From contig CANMWA010000001.1 in the NCBI GenBank assembly GCA_947501475.1, forward strand, positions 62,001-126,000: a stretch of 64,000 bases of DNA. The letters run 5' to 3'. The notes beneath the pieces are model-generated. The model had not been told where the DNA came from, ran no database searches, and saw only the letters and a list, made by a program, of their open reading frames with translations. The stretch's first letter is position 1; each line of letters begins with the position of its first letter. This document shows positions 16,489 to 24,084 of the stretch, one piece after another. The stretch is from an uncultured Aquimarina sp. (lineage in GTDB: Bacteria; Bacteroidota; Bacteroidia; Flavobacteriales; Flavobacteriaceae). The position numbers were made by a program, and so were the translations under genes.

Positions 16489-16587
16489 ATGGTGAAAAAA
16501 TATTTCGAAAAATATCGATTAGAGATCTTGATGGCCTCGAGTTATTTGGTAACATTATGGGTAATTATAAGAACGCTTACTTCATAA
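16489..16587 (+). CDS. Possible 32-aa single-span membrane protein, perhaps leaderless
   Basis: ATG to TAA encodes 32 residues: a charged N-terminus (MVKKYFEKYRLE) and one hydrophobic span (ILMASSYLVTLWVIIRTLT). It has an exact promoter whose predicted start point falls at the ATG, so translation would be leaderless. Its last codons overlap the end of the convergent MATE gene by 6 bases. The Lys-rich start followed by a Trp-containing helix looks more like a real small membrane protein than random sequence. The alternative is that the promoter makes an RNA antisense to the MATE gene end. Confidence 0.45.
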   Translation: MVKKYFEKYRLEILMASSYLVTLWVIIRTLTS

Positions 16588-17910
16588 AGATAAAGGAATA
16601 TATTTCTTTTTGAACTTAAGTATTAAGGCCACACTACGAACCAACATCCAAACAGAAATGGCAATCCACACGCCGTGTAATTGCCAGTCTAAATACTTTG
16701 TTATCAACAAAGTTGGCAAAAATCCTAAAAAAGTTGATCCCAATAATACATTGCGCAGGTATCCTGTTTCTCCTAATCCTTTAAAAATACCATCTCCGAC
16801 AAATGCAATTGCATTAATAGGCAACATAATTATTACAATGTAAAAGAAACCTGTAAAGATGTTTAAAACCTCTTGATCTTTAGAAAATATAAGCCCCAGA
16901 TTTTCTGAAAAAAGTAATGCAAATGCTGCCAGCATACAAGCCACAATAATTCCGTAAATATTTACCTTTTTGGTCATCACTACTAGAGTTTTATAATCTT
17001 TGGCACCTAGCAACCTACCACCCAATATATTACCCGCACCACCATAGCCATCAATAAAAAAAGCAAAGAATAGCCATAATTGAATTGCAATGGTATGTGC
17101 AGCTATATAACTTGTTCCCAAATCTGTAGCTTCTCTCACCGCTAACATTAAGGTTATGTTTAGTGCAAGTGAACGAATAAAAAGATTACCGCTCATAATT
17201 AAAAACCGTTTTATCTCTGGATGCAATGCTCTTTTAAGACGTAATGATACATCTGTCTTTTTAAGTACTAAAACCAACGATAAAATAGCCATCAAAACTT
17301 GTGCAATCAAACTTGCCCATGCTGCTCCTTCTAGGTTCATGGGTTTAACAACGCCTTCTATACCATAAACCAATGCAAAATCTAAAGCAATATTGGCCAA
17401 AACACCAATCAAAGCAATGATCATTGGCCAAAAGGTATTTTGTAGCCCTCTAAAAATTCCGAAAATAGCAAATACAAAAAGTGAGAGTGGAAACCCCCAC
17501 ACCCGAATACGATAATAGGAGATACAGTATTCTAGCACTTGTCCTTCGGCTTTAAGTAGCATAAAAATTTCTTTTATAAAAGGAACTGTAACAATAAGGA
17601 TAATAATACTAAGTCCTATATTAAAAAGAATTGCTTGTGCTGGTAGTGTTTTAATCTCATCTAATTTTCCAGCACCAAGATATTGTGATATGATTGCCGA
17701 AATAACAGCTCGGGTTTGTGCCAATACCCAAATAAGCATCGAGAGAAATGATCCAACAATACCTACTGCTGCAAGAGACTCGGTTCCTGTAACCGGAATA
17801 TTGCCCACAATAGCTGTATCTGTGGCTGATAAAATAGGTTCTGCAATTCCCGAAATAATTGCGGGTATTGCCAGTCTATTTATATTTTTAAAACTTATAA
17901 CACTATTCAT
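16582..17910 (-). CDS. MATE-family efflux transporter (DinF-like)
   Basis: A 442-aa integral membrane protein with twelve hydrophobic segments arranged as two repeats, as in MATE antiporters that expel cationic drugs or metabolites with Na+ or H+. The N-terminal IPAIISGIAEPILSATDTAI is the typical first-helix signature (Pro and Asp after Gly). The second half begins near NLFIRSLALNITLML. The length is typical. It overlaps the upstream GNAT gene by 4 bases, indicating translational coupling. DinF subgroup membership is inferred from general resemblance; the substrate is unknown. Confidence 0.92.
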   Translation of the reverse strand: MNSVISFKNINRLAIPAIISGIAEPILSATDTAIVGNIPVTGTESLAAVGIVGSFLSMLIWVLAQTRAVISAIISQYLGAGKLDEIKTLPAQAILFNIGLSIIILIVTVPFIKEIFMLLKAEGQVLEYCISYYRIRVWGFPLSLFVFAIFGIFRGLQNTFWPMIIALIGVLANIALDFALVYGIEGVVKPMNLEGAAWASLIAQVLMAILSLVLVLKKTDVSLRLKRALHPEIKRFLIMSGNLFIRSLALNITLMLAVREATDLGTSYIAAHTIAIQLWLFFAFFIDGYGGAGNILGGRLLGAKDYKTLVVMTKKVNIYGIIVACMLAAFALLFSENLGLIFSKDQEVLNIFTGFFYIVIIMLPINAIAFVGDGIFKGLGETGYLRNVLLGSTFLGFLPTLLITKYLDWQLHGVWIAISVWMLVRSVALILKFKKKYIPLSL

Positions 17911-18407
17911 ATCACAAGTTCATAACAATAGAAAGGAAACTCACTTTGTTTTGGAAAATATATCTCTCCCAATCTTTGATATCCTCGGGTTTCATAAAAC
18001 TTTTGATTGCGCTTATTTTGGCTAAAGGTATCTAACCGCACAGAAGTATATTGGTTCTTTTTGGCATAGTTTTCGGCAAAATCCATTAGTTGCTGTGCAT
18101 ATCCTTGCCCCCAATACTCTGGATGAACTGCCAAACGATGTATATATAGGTTCTTACTATTTGGCGTTAACCATCTAATAGGGTAGTATTCTTCATCTAT
18201 TATTTCGGTAAGCACTATGATCCCTATACTATTCTCTTTTTGCTCGAAAAGATATAATTCTTGCAATTCTACATCTTTTTGAAAACGTTCTCGAGTAGGG
18301 TAATGCTCATTCCATTGATAAATCCCTTTTGCAATCATAGCCTTACCACAGGCTTGTGTTATTTTGAAAATAGAACTTAAGTCAGAAAGTAATGCTTTTC
18401 GGATCAT
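17907..18407 (-). CDS. GNAT-family N-acetyltransferase
   Basis: A 166-aa acetyl-CoA-dependent acyltransferase. The acetyl-CoA binding region reads RLAVHPEYWGQGYAQQLM (the Q/RxxGxG/A loop), followed by SVRLDTFSQNKRNQKFYETRGYQ, the usual late GNAT motif. The start is set at 18407 (MIRKALLSDL), 7 codons inside the longest reading, because an exact minus-strand -7 box (TACTTTTG, 18433-18426) overlaps the upstream ATG. The substrate is unknown. It is translationally coupled to the MATE exporter, suggesting a joint detoxification role, which is inference. Confidence 0.88.
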   Translation of the reverse strand: MIRKALLSDLSSIFKITQACGKAMIAKGIYQWNEHYPTRERFQKDVELQELYLFEQKENSIGIIVLTEIIDEEYYPIRWLTPNSKNLYIHRLAVHPEYWGQGYAQQLMDFAENYAKKNQYTSVRLDTFSQNKRNQKFYETRGYQRLGEIYFPKQSEFPFYCYELVI

Positions 18408-18425
18408 ACAATTTTTGACAAAAGC

Positions 18426-18433
18426 CAAAAGTA
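18426..18433 (-). promoter_or_regulatory. -7 box of the GNAT-MATE operon
   Basis: On the minus strand TACTTTTG is an exact TAnnTTTG match, 18 bases before the chosen GNAT start. No clear TTTG lies at the usual distance upstream. Confidence 0.5.
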
Positions 18434-18507
18434 CTAACTTTATATTCTAGAAAATAGTATCCTCTAATAATCTCATATATAATTAAATAAATTTTAAGAA
18501 AAAAGAG

Positions 18508-18515
18508 TACTTTTG
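18508..18515 (+). promoter_or_regulatory. -7 box of the tRNA gene
   Basis: TACTTTTG, an exact TAnnTTTG match, ends 14 bases before the tRNA. Confidence 0.5.
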
Positions 18516-18529
18516 AAACTTACCATATT

Positions 18530-18603
18530 GGGGATGTAGCTCAGCTGGCTAGAGTGCTTGACTGGCAGTCAAGAGGTCGTGGGTTCGAGTCCCATCTTCT
18601 CCA
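18530..18603 (+). tRNA. tRNA-Ala (anticodon GGC)
   Basis: A full cloverleaf of 74 nt without encoded CCA. The acceptor starts GGGGATG and pairs with CTTCTCC, including the G3-U70 wobble that marks alanine tRNAs; one U-U mismatch lies at pair 6-67. The D-arm is TAGCTCAGCTGGCTAGAG. The anticodon stem CTTGA/TCAAG holds the loop CTGGCAG (anticodon GGC, reading GCC/GCU). The T-arm carries the standard GTTCGAGTC. It is monocistronic with its own promoter box and terminator. Confidence 0.96.
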
Positions 18604-18606
18604 CTA

Positions 18607-18646
18607 AAAACAAAAAAGCAACGTATATACGTTGCTTTTTTGTTTT
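18607..18646. terminator. Terminator after tRNA-Ala
   Basis: A perfect 40-base palindrome (arms 18607-18626 and 18627-18646) with core GCAACGTA and flanking A and T runs. It works on either strand, but only the tRNA needs it. Confidence 0.85.
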
Positions 18647-18958
18647 AAAATCATGCTTTAACTATTTAAATAACCTTTTGAAACATTACTGAAACGGTTA
18701 GTAACCCTTACTGAAGTACCTCGAAGCTATATTTTAATAATTCGAAGTAATAATGTACTCCCTCGAACCTCTTTTATATGGCCTAAAACCCCTTACTCTT
18801 AGGGGTAAAAATAGTCTGAAAAAGGCTCCTAGGTATTTTAATTAGTCATATAATCACTTCAATCAGGGCACATAGGTATTAAAAAAATAGCTCGAAGTAC
18901 TTTGATAAGCTTTCGAACTACTTAAGAGAAGGCTAGAGGGTATTATTAAAGAAATAAT
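18647..18958. other. Gene-free stretch with clustered TCGAA motifs
   Basis: No coding frame or RNA gene is recognised. TCGAA occurs five times: 18721, 18742, 18763, 18892 and 18913. Two pairs have the same 21-base spacing (18721/18742/18763 and 18892/18913), i.e. two helical turns. The flanks are similar: TCGAAGTACTT at 18892 and TCGAACTACTT at 18913 differ by one base. A small hairpin (ACCCCT / AGGGGT) lies between the two groups. Confidence 0.5.
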
Positions 18959-18999
18959 AATCGATATAATGTTTTAAAAAACAGTGATTTATATCGATT
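18959..18999 (+). other. Inverted repeat upstream of the 40-aa membrane protein
   Basis: Perfect 11-bp arms (AATCGATATAA at 18959-18969 and its complement at 18989-18999). The 19-base loop itself contains TGTTTT / AAAACA, so it could extend as an inner stem. It lies 90 bases before the ORF start. Confidence 0.5.
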
Positions 19000-19089
19000 T
19001 TGAAATTATTTATAAAAAAACTGCAAATAAAAAAAGGAGTTTTGCTCAATAGATTGTTTTACTTATACAAACAAATTACAAAACAAAGA

Positions 19090-19212
19090 ATGAAGTATCC
19101 TAATAAAACCATGTTGAAAGATAAGATGATCCTAGGCGGAGTTTTTATTATCTCGTATTGTATGTTTTTAACATACTTCTTGTTTCAAGAATACGTGGTT
19201 ATTAGTTTTTAA
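19090..19212 (+). CDS. Small membrane protein, 40 aa
   Basis: The start ATG at 19090 (MKYPNKTMLKDKM) precedes one hydrophobic span (ILGGVFIISYCMFLTYFLF) and a short polar end. A longer reading from a TTG at 19000 adds 30 Lys-rich residues and starts right at the end of an inverted repeat, so the short form is preferred. A good terminator follows 38 bases after the stop, which supports a real transcript. Function is unknown; the design (basic start, single helix) is like many small membrane regulators, but that is only a resemblance. Confidence 0.5.
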   Translation: MKYPNKTMLKDKMILGGVFIISYCMFLTYFLFQEYVVISF

Positions 19213-19250
19213 TAGTCTCATAGTTGTTACCCCGTAATACATTTTGTTTG

Positions 19251-19295
19251 AAAAAACCTCTTTAGTAATAGCGTTGTTTACCGAAGAGGTTTTTT
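19251..19295 (+). terminator. Terminator after the 40-aa membrane protein
   Basis: A perfect 12-bp stem (AAAAAACCTCTT and its complement) with a 21-nt loop; the right arm itself ends in TTTTTT. Confidence 0.75.
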
Positions 19296-19330
19296 ACCCT
19301 AAAATTAAAAAGTGTCCCTTAACTTAATAC

Positions 19331-19362
19331 AAAAGTCCTGCTCCCCGACAGGGCTTTTTTTA
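19331..19362 (+). terminator. Second intrinsic terminator downstream
   Basis: A 10-bp stem (AAAAGTCCTG / CAGGGCTTTT, one G-U pair) with an 8-nt loop, followed by a T run. No gene lies between it and the previous terminator, so it may end a short unannotated transcript or act as a back-up. Confidence 0.65.
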
Positions 19363-19370
19363 AAGGTTAT

Positions 19371-19520
19371 AAAAAAACAACCCCCGGGTAACTAATCCGG
19401 GGGTCTAAATTGAAACTTTAGTAGTAGTATTTAACACAAACTCAACTTATACTAAATTATGATTGCTTCAATTTTATCTTTTGTTATTGGTTAGATATTT
19501 GCGTTGCGAATATAATTGCT
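19371..19520 (-). ncRNA. Small-RNA candidate, unit 1
   Basis: Read on the minus strand: a conserved 15-mer ATAAGTTGAGTTTGT (19450 down to 19436), then GTTTCAATT (19416-19408), then a hairpin (19404-19380, 8-bp stem ACCCCCGG type, loop containing GATTAGTTA) followed by TTGTTTTTTT, a strong terminator. The same three blocks in the same order recur in unit 2. The 5' end is not defined: a near -7 box (TATATTCG, one mismatch) lies around 19520. No coding potential is seen. Confidence 0.45.
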
Positions 19521-19764
19521 ATTCTTGAATTATTATACTAAATAATTGATGTTAAATAATATTTAATGATGTGATAACACCTTGATAAAACTATTATCAT
19601 TAACTCATTGAAAATCAATTTACACCTAAATTTTCGGGGAATTTTTAGCTTTTTAACATCATATTCTTAGCGCTTTTTCCTCTAATTCTATGTTTAGTAT
19701 ATTATTATTTTGTAAACTCATCAAGTTTTGTACCAAAATGTGATTTAGCAACACAAAATTTAAT

Positions 19765-19871
19765 GTATATAACCCCTCAGATTATAACTAATCTGAGGGA
19801 TTTTTAATTGAAACAAAAATTCAACAAACTCAACTTATTATATCATGTTTCAATAGATCTTTTTTATCAAA
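19765..19871 (-). ncRNA. Small-RNA candidate, unit 2, in the 3' region of the TonB operon
   Basis: On the minus strand, just past the stop of the lipoprotein gene (19872): the same 15-mer ATAAGTTGAGTTTGT (19838-19824), GTTTCAATT (19814-19806) and a perfect 11-bp hairpin (19799-19774) that also contains GATTAGTTA. It could be a 3'-UTR-derived RNA of the TonB operon. The T-run after the hairpin is better on the plus strand (ATTTTT), so the minus-strand terminator is weaker than in unit 1. Confidence 0.4.
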
Positions 19872-20414
19872 TTATTGTATTGCAACATTAAAATCTACTT
19901 CGATATCAGTCTCACCACCAAAATCGTCACGGGTGTTTCCTGTTTTAGAAGTAGGTTCATGAATCAAAAAAGCTTTTAAAGTTCCTGCTGTTGTATCACC
20001 CGTAGACCAATCTGTAGATATATTGATCCCTATATCATTAGAATCAATTGTATCATCTGATGCATTATCAAATGTTAATCCACTTACGGTTGTTTGATAA
20101 AAGATAAAATGCTCATCTTTTTCGGTTATAACCTCTTGAGTGATATCATCGACATCATCTGGATTTGATGCATCTAAGAATTTTATTTTTATATTATAAT
20201 TGGTGTTGGCTTTTAGAGTAATAGGATCCTGGCTAGATTCTGTCCAATTAAATAACTCCGTTGTTGTACTACCAGATTCTGTAACACTAAGTATTACAGT
20301 CGTAATCGTTTCCTCTTCATTAACCTCCATAGGAGCATCATCATCACTACTACATGAAATGAATATTGAAATTGTAAAAAGGATAAGTAGTAATTGATAA
20401 GTTTTAGTTTTCAT
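19872..20414 (-). CDS. Lipoprotein of the TonB-receptor operon
   Basis: A 180-aa lipoprotein (lipobox FISCSSDDD). After an acidic linker, the mature part begins NEEETITTVILSVT and contains a stretch like ANTNYNIKIKFLDAS and an acidic, His-containing EKDEHFIFYQTTV, ending in a short beta-rich C-terminus. I recall such proteins sitting beside TonB-dependent receptors in flavobacteria, often labelled type 1 periplasmic binding fold superfamily protein, a label with little experimental backing. It is 4 bases downstream of the receptor gene, so it is co-transcribed and probably a surface or periplasmic partner of the receptor. The Asp/Glu/His richness would fit metal binding, which is inference. 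Confidence 0.85.
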   Translation of the reverse strand: MKTKTYQLLLILFTISIFISCSSDDDAPMEVNEEETITTVILSVTESGSTTTELFNWTESSQDPITLKANTNYNIKIKFLDASNPDDVDDITQEVITEKDEHFIFYQTTVSGLTFDNASDDTIDSNDIGINISTDWSTGDTTAGTLKAFLIHEPTSKTGNTRDDFGGETDIEVDFNVAIQ

Positions 20415-20418
20415 TGTA

Positions 20419-22818
20419 TTAAAATTTATAGTTTATATTAAGTGTTATGTTTCTTCCTATATTATCTGCATAAAATCGTTGCCTGTTTAAATAATCTCTA
20501 TACGAAGTATCAAACAAATTTGTGATACTTGCCATGATGGTGAGATCTTTTGGATTCCATATCCCAAAGGAGTAAGAACCCGACAGGTCAAAAAGTGTAT
20601 ATGCTGATGGCGGCTCTGATATCTCTACCAATCGTGTTACCGTTGTATTGTTTTGGATAAAGCTAGTTTCAAAATCGTTATTAGGGTATCTGCTTTGCTT
20701 TAATACCGAAGTATTTGTAAGTTTCACATTCCAATGTTCTTTTTGATACACAAATTGTGATCTAACATTAGGGGCTGGCATATTAATCAAAGCTTCATCA
20801 GCCGTAGTATCTTGCCCATAGATATATGAAAATCCAGTATTAAATTGTATTTCTTTGGTAATGTCTACCCCAAAATCTACATCTACCCCAGCAAGTAACG
20901 CATTAGTTTGCCTATATTCCCACACAGGAAAAGACCCTCGTATGGTAAAATCTAGCCCTGTAGGTTCTAATAAAATAAAATTATCTATACTACTTAGATA
21001 AGGAGCAACTTTTAAGCTTACTATACCAAAAATATTGTTGTGCTCGCTTGTTAACGAAACTTTCAAAGCGCTTTCTTGATCAAAGCTTAAATCTCCTAAT
21101 TCGATAATTGCTGCGCTATGATGTAATCCATCACTAAAAAGCTCTACGGGATTAGGTGCTCTATTAACATATGAGATATTAAACAGTAGTGAATTTTGAT
21201 TACTGTAGGTATAGTTTATTCCTGCTGAAGCCGATATATTATTGTATTCAAAATCTGGATTGGTAAGCCATTGATCACCAAAATCTCCAATAATCAAATT
21301 TGAAAAATTGGTATCGTAACCTCGCTCATCCCAAAAATCTTTTTTATAGAATTTTTTAGCATCGATATTTACAAAATCATATCTAATTCCTGCATCGGCA
21401 GTGATTTGATCATTAATTTTAAATTCTGTAATTGCAAACGCTCCTATACTTGATTTTTTATAATCAGGGATTAAACGACGTACCCCAGTATCTGGATTGG
21501 GTATATTCTCTTGATAAGAAACTTGAACCCCTACATTTTTTTTGAAATTATCATTAGAATCAAACAAAAAGTTACTTTCTAGACTGTGGGTAGAAAGCTC
21601 TAGATCCAAACTAGGCTTATCTCTATCATCGCCCCTTCTGATATCAAATTCTTTTCTATTATTATACTGAAATGAATATTGAAGATTTAATCTGCCCAGA
21701 TTTTTAAAGCGGTTATAAAATTTTACCTTCGCCAGATGGTGCTGTGTTTCTTGCTTGGGGGCATTAATATCATAGGTAAAATCATTAATGATTAAGGGTT
21801 CATTACTATTAATCGCCCTAACCAAATCACCTACATTACCAATATGCGATGATCTTAATATTCCTTGAGTCGCATTATAAAAACTGTAATACCCCTCGAA
21901 ACCATACAAAAAATTATTATATCCAAATGCCGTAGAAAAACTTTGTTCTCTATGGCCAGTATTGCTCAGCATATAATCGGGTGCTTCATTATCACCAAAA
22001 TGTTTAAGAGTTCCTTGTATTTTGGCTCCCCAGCCTTTTTTAAATCCTAGATTAAGAGCTGTATTTACGCTTCCTCCTCTACCATTGGTACTTGCTGCAA
22101 GTTGAGTGTTTCCAAAAATTGTATCCCTCAAACTTGTCAATTTGTTTTCTGCAATGATTACTCCGCCGATAGCATTACCACCATATTGAAGCGAACCAGC
22201 TCCTTTAATCACTCTAACTTCATTAAATGCATTAATATCCAGATTAGGTGCATGTTCTTCTCCCCATTCTTGATCTTCTTGTCGTACACCATTGTTAAGA
22301 ATTATAATTCGACTACTATGCAAACCTTGAATTACTGGCTTAACTATGGCATTACCCGAGGTTAAACTATTAACACCTGAGATTTCTTTTAATGCATCAC
22401 CTATACTTAAATTACTATACTGATCTAGTTGTTTTCGGCTTAGTTTTTCTTCGGCTTGACTATTGGTTGTTTTCTTCTGAAAAGGTCCATCTACATTTAC
22501 CTGATCTAAATCCGTATAATGATGTTCTAGATAAAAATCTTTTGATATTATCTTAGACATATCAATAGTAAATACCTGAGAGTTACAATCAACATGTGAT
22601 ACAGTAAACGCATAGGATACTGCACATAACTCATTAATTGTATAGTTACCATTAATATCTGTCACGGTTGTTTGGTTATTAAATGTTATGGTTGCACCTT
22701 TTAAGGGAACTCCATCATGAAAATCTATTACCTTTCCGGTAAGTATTTTATCGCATTGTTGTGCTGATGAAAGAGTAACACTTAAAAGAAACACCAAAAT
22801 AAAAGTGAATCTTTGCAT
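20419..22818 (-). CDS. TonB-dependent receptor, probable metal uptake
   Basis: A 799-aa outer-membrane receptor. Signal peptide residues 1-19. Residues about 23-110 form a carboxypeptidase-regulatory-like beta-sandwich (GKVIDFHDGVPLKGATITF). The plug follows (LSIGDALKEISGVNSL, then GLHSSRIIILNNGVRQ and EEHAPNLD, VIKGAGSLQYGGNAIGGVI). The 22-strand barrel ends in an aromatic residue (NINYKF). The NNGVRQ...WGEEHAPNLD plug resembles receptors for metals such as copper or zinc rather than SusC glycan importers, and no SusD is present. It lies between a His/Cys-rich small protein and a lipoprotein in one operon. The substrate is an inference. Confidence 0.93.
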   Translation of the reverse strand: MQRFTFILVFLLSVTLSSAQQCDKILTGKVIDFHDGVPLKGATITFNNQTTVTDINGNYTINELCAVSYAFTVSHVDCNSQVFTIDMSKIISKDFYLEHHYTDLDQVNVDGPFQKKTTNSQAEEKLSRKQLDQYSNLSIGDALKEISGVNSLTSGNAIVKPVIQGLHSSRIIILNNGVRQEDQEWGEEHAPNLDINAFNEVRVIKGAGSLQYGGNAIGGVIIAENKLTSLRDTIFGNTQLAASTNGRGGSVNTALNLGFKKGWGAKIQGTLKHFGDNEAPDYMLSNTGHREQSFSTAFGYNNFLYGFEGYYSFYNATQGILRSSHIGNVGDLVRAINSNEPLIINDFTYDINAPKQETQHHLAKVKFYNRFKNLGRLNLQYSFQYNNRKEFDIRRGDDRDKPSLDLELSTHSLESNFLFDSNDNFKKNVGVQVSYQENIPNPDTGVRRLIPDYKKSSIGAFAITEFKINDQITADAGIRYDFVNIDAKKFYKKDFWDERGYDTNFSNLIIGDFGDQWLTNPDFEYNNISASAGINYTYSNQNSLLFNISYVNRAPNPVELFSDGLHHSAAIIELGDLSFDQESALKVSLTSEHNNIFGIVSLKVAPYLSSIDNFILLEPTGLDFTIRGSFPVWEYRQTNALLAGVDVDFGVDITKEIQFNTGFSYIYGQDTTADEALINMPAPNVRSQFVYQKEHWNVKLTNTSVLKQSRYPNNDFETSFIQNNTTVTRLVEISEPPSAYTLFDLSGSYSFGIWNPKDLTIMASITNLFDTSYRDYLNRQRFYADNIGRNITLNINYKF

Positions 22819-22891
22819 TGAATAAATAATAAGTGTTTACTAGTAACTTTTAAAGAGACTAGTTGTGAGATCAAAATAAAAAAATAGTAAT

Positions 22892-23176
22892 TTAGGCTGT
22901 TGGAGGTGCCTTATTTAAAAGTGAATAGTTAATGGTAGAATCAAAATAATGCTGCTCATAGTTAATTCTAACAACATTTGCTGGGACTGTAATAATGCAG
23001 GGAATCTCAACGACCTCTGCATTTAAGAATCCATCATTGTGTTTCTCTGAAGCAAGCAGGCATATCTGGCAATCGGTATCGCCAGAATCATGATCCAAAA
23101 CATGAAGATCAGCTAACTGAATAAAGCTGAATATCATTAGGAATATTGAAGCTATAATATGTCTGTAAGACTTCAT
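22892..23176 (-). CDS. Small exported His/Cys-rich protein, first gene of the TonB operon
   Basis: A 94-aa protein with an N-terminal signal or anchor helix (HIIASIFLMIFSFIQLA). It continues with HVLDHDSGDTDCQICLLASEKHND, a cluster of three His, CxxC and several acids that looks made for metal binding (motif about residues 25-48). The rest is beta-like and ends in NKAPPTA. It resembles DUF2946-type proteins found beside metal-related TonB receptors, but I cannot confirm the family. The gene is 73 bases upstream of the receptor gene in the same direction, probably the operon head. It may be a periplasmic metal-binding accessory or sensor. Confidence 0.75.
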   Translation of the reverse strand: MKSYRHIIASIFLMIFSFIQLADLHVLDHDSGDTDCQICLLASEKHNDGFLNAEVVEIPCIITVPANVVRINYEQHYFDSTINYSLLNKAPPTA

Positions 23177-23233
23177 AATGACAAATAAACAAAAAAAATG
23201 ACTAAAAATTGTGTGTTTAACTATTGTTTCTTG

Positions 23234-24082
23234 TTAAAGTAATGCAAAATCTATTGATTTTATAACAACTTCTTTAAGCTCTTGAGGCATCGATGTACCA
23301 GGCCATGGGTGTTTTGCACCAAAAACATGATCTGCGCCTTCTACTAAAAATAATTCGCTTTCTGGACTCCATACCTGTATCTTTTTTGCCTCTTTTATAT
23401 GTACTGTTGGATCATTAGTACCATGAATGATTAAATACGGAACTTTTATTTTTTTTATAGCTCTCGAAATTGTAAGCCGTTCTTCTTGTTCAAGAAATGA
23501 GGTATAAAACTGAAAATAATGTGGCATTTGTTGTTTAGTTCTTCCATTTTGGATATAATATACACCTTCTTTTTTCCAGTTTTCAAATGCTTCTCCCTTT
23601 GGAAATCGGTTTTTATAATCTGACACCCCTGCCCAGGTAATCAGATTAGTGACTCTTAGATCTTCTGCGGCTTTGATAGTAACGATACCGCCACCTCGAG
23701 AATGGCCAATGAGTGTAATTTTGGTGCTACACGCCTCATCTTTGTAATTGAAACCTGTGGCTGCTACCCAATCAATAACAGTTTCGAGATCATCGAGTTC
23801 TTTACTATAATTATTTTGCCCAAAAGCTTCGAGATCAGGAAAATCTATAGGTTGTTCTACTGTGCCTCCGTTATGAGAAAAATTAAACTTCACAAAGAAA
23901 AAACCAGCCTCGGCAAAAGTTTTGGCAACCAAATCCCAAGCTCCCCAATCTTTAAAACCTTTGTACCCATGGCAAAAAATCACCACCGGTTTCTGCTTAC
24001 CGTTATCTATATAAAAAATATCAGTTAGAATAGGTTTTTGGTGTTTCCCTTCCAGGATTATATTTTTATTCTTTATCATCAT
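23234..24082 (-). CDS. Alpha/beta-hydrolase (dienelactone-hydrolase-like)
   Basis: A 282-aa cytoplasmic hydrolase; no signal peptide. The oxyanion region is FCHGYKGFKDWG, the nucleophile Ser lies in GHSRGGG, the acid in HGTNDPTV and the His in EGADHVF, so the triad is complete. The substrate is not evident; relatives are esterases or peptidases. It lies 2 bases downstream of the addB-like gene and is very likely co-transcribed with it. A functional link to DNA repair is not implied. Met1 or Met2 could be the start; Met1 is kept. Confidence 0.88.
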   Translation of the reverse strand: MMIKNKNIILEGKHQKPILTDIFYIDNGKQKPVVIFCHGYKGFKDWGAWDLVAKTFAEAGFFFVKFNFSHNGGTVEQPIDFPDLEAFGQNNYSKELDDLETVIDWVAATGFNYKDEACSTKITLIGHSRGGGIVTIKAAEDLRVTNLITWAGVSDYKNRFPKGEAFENWKKEGVYYIQNGRTKQQMPHYFQFYTSFLEQEERLTISRAIKKIKVPYLIIHGTNDPTVHIKEAKKIQVWSPESELFLVEGADHVFGAKHPWPGTSMPQELKEVVIKSIDFALL

Positions 24083-24084
24083 AG

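Noticed and set aside
18408..18428. Longer N-terminus for the GNAT enzyme
   Set aside because: The upstream ATG overlaps the exact -7 box, so it would not be in the message.
18604..19300. Mobile element next to tRNA-Ala
   Set aside because: tRNA 3' ends are common integration sites, but I see no repeated copy of the tRNA end, integrase or other element gene in the following kilobase.
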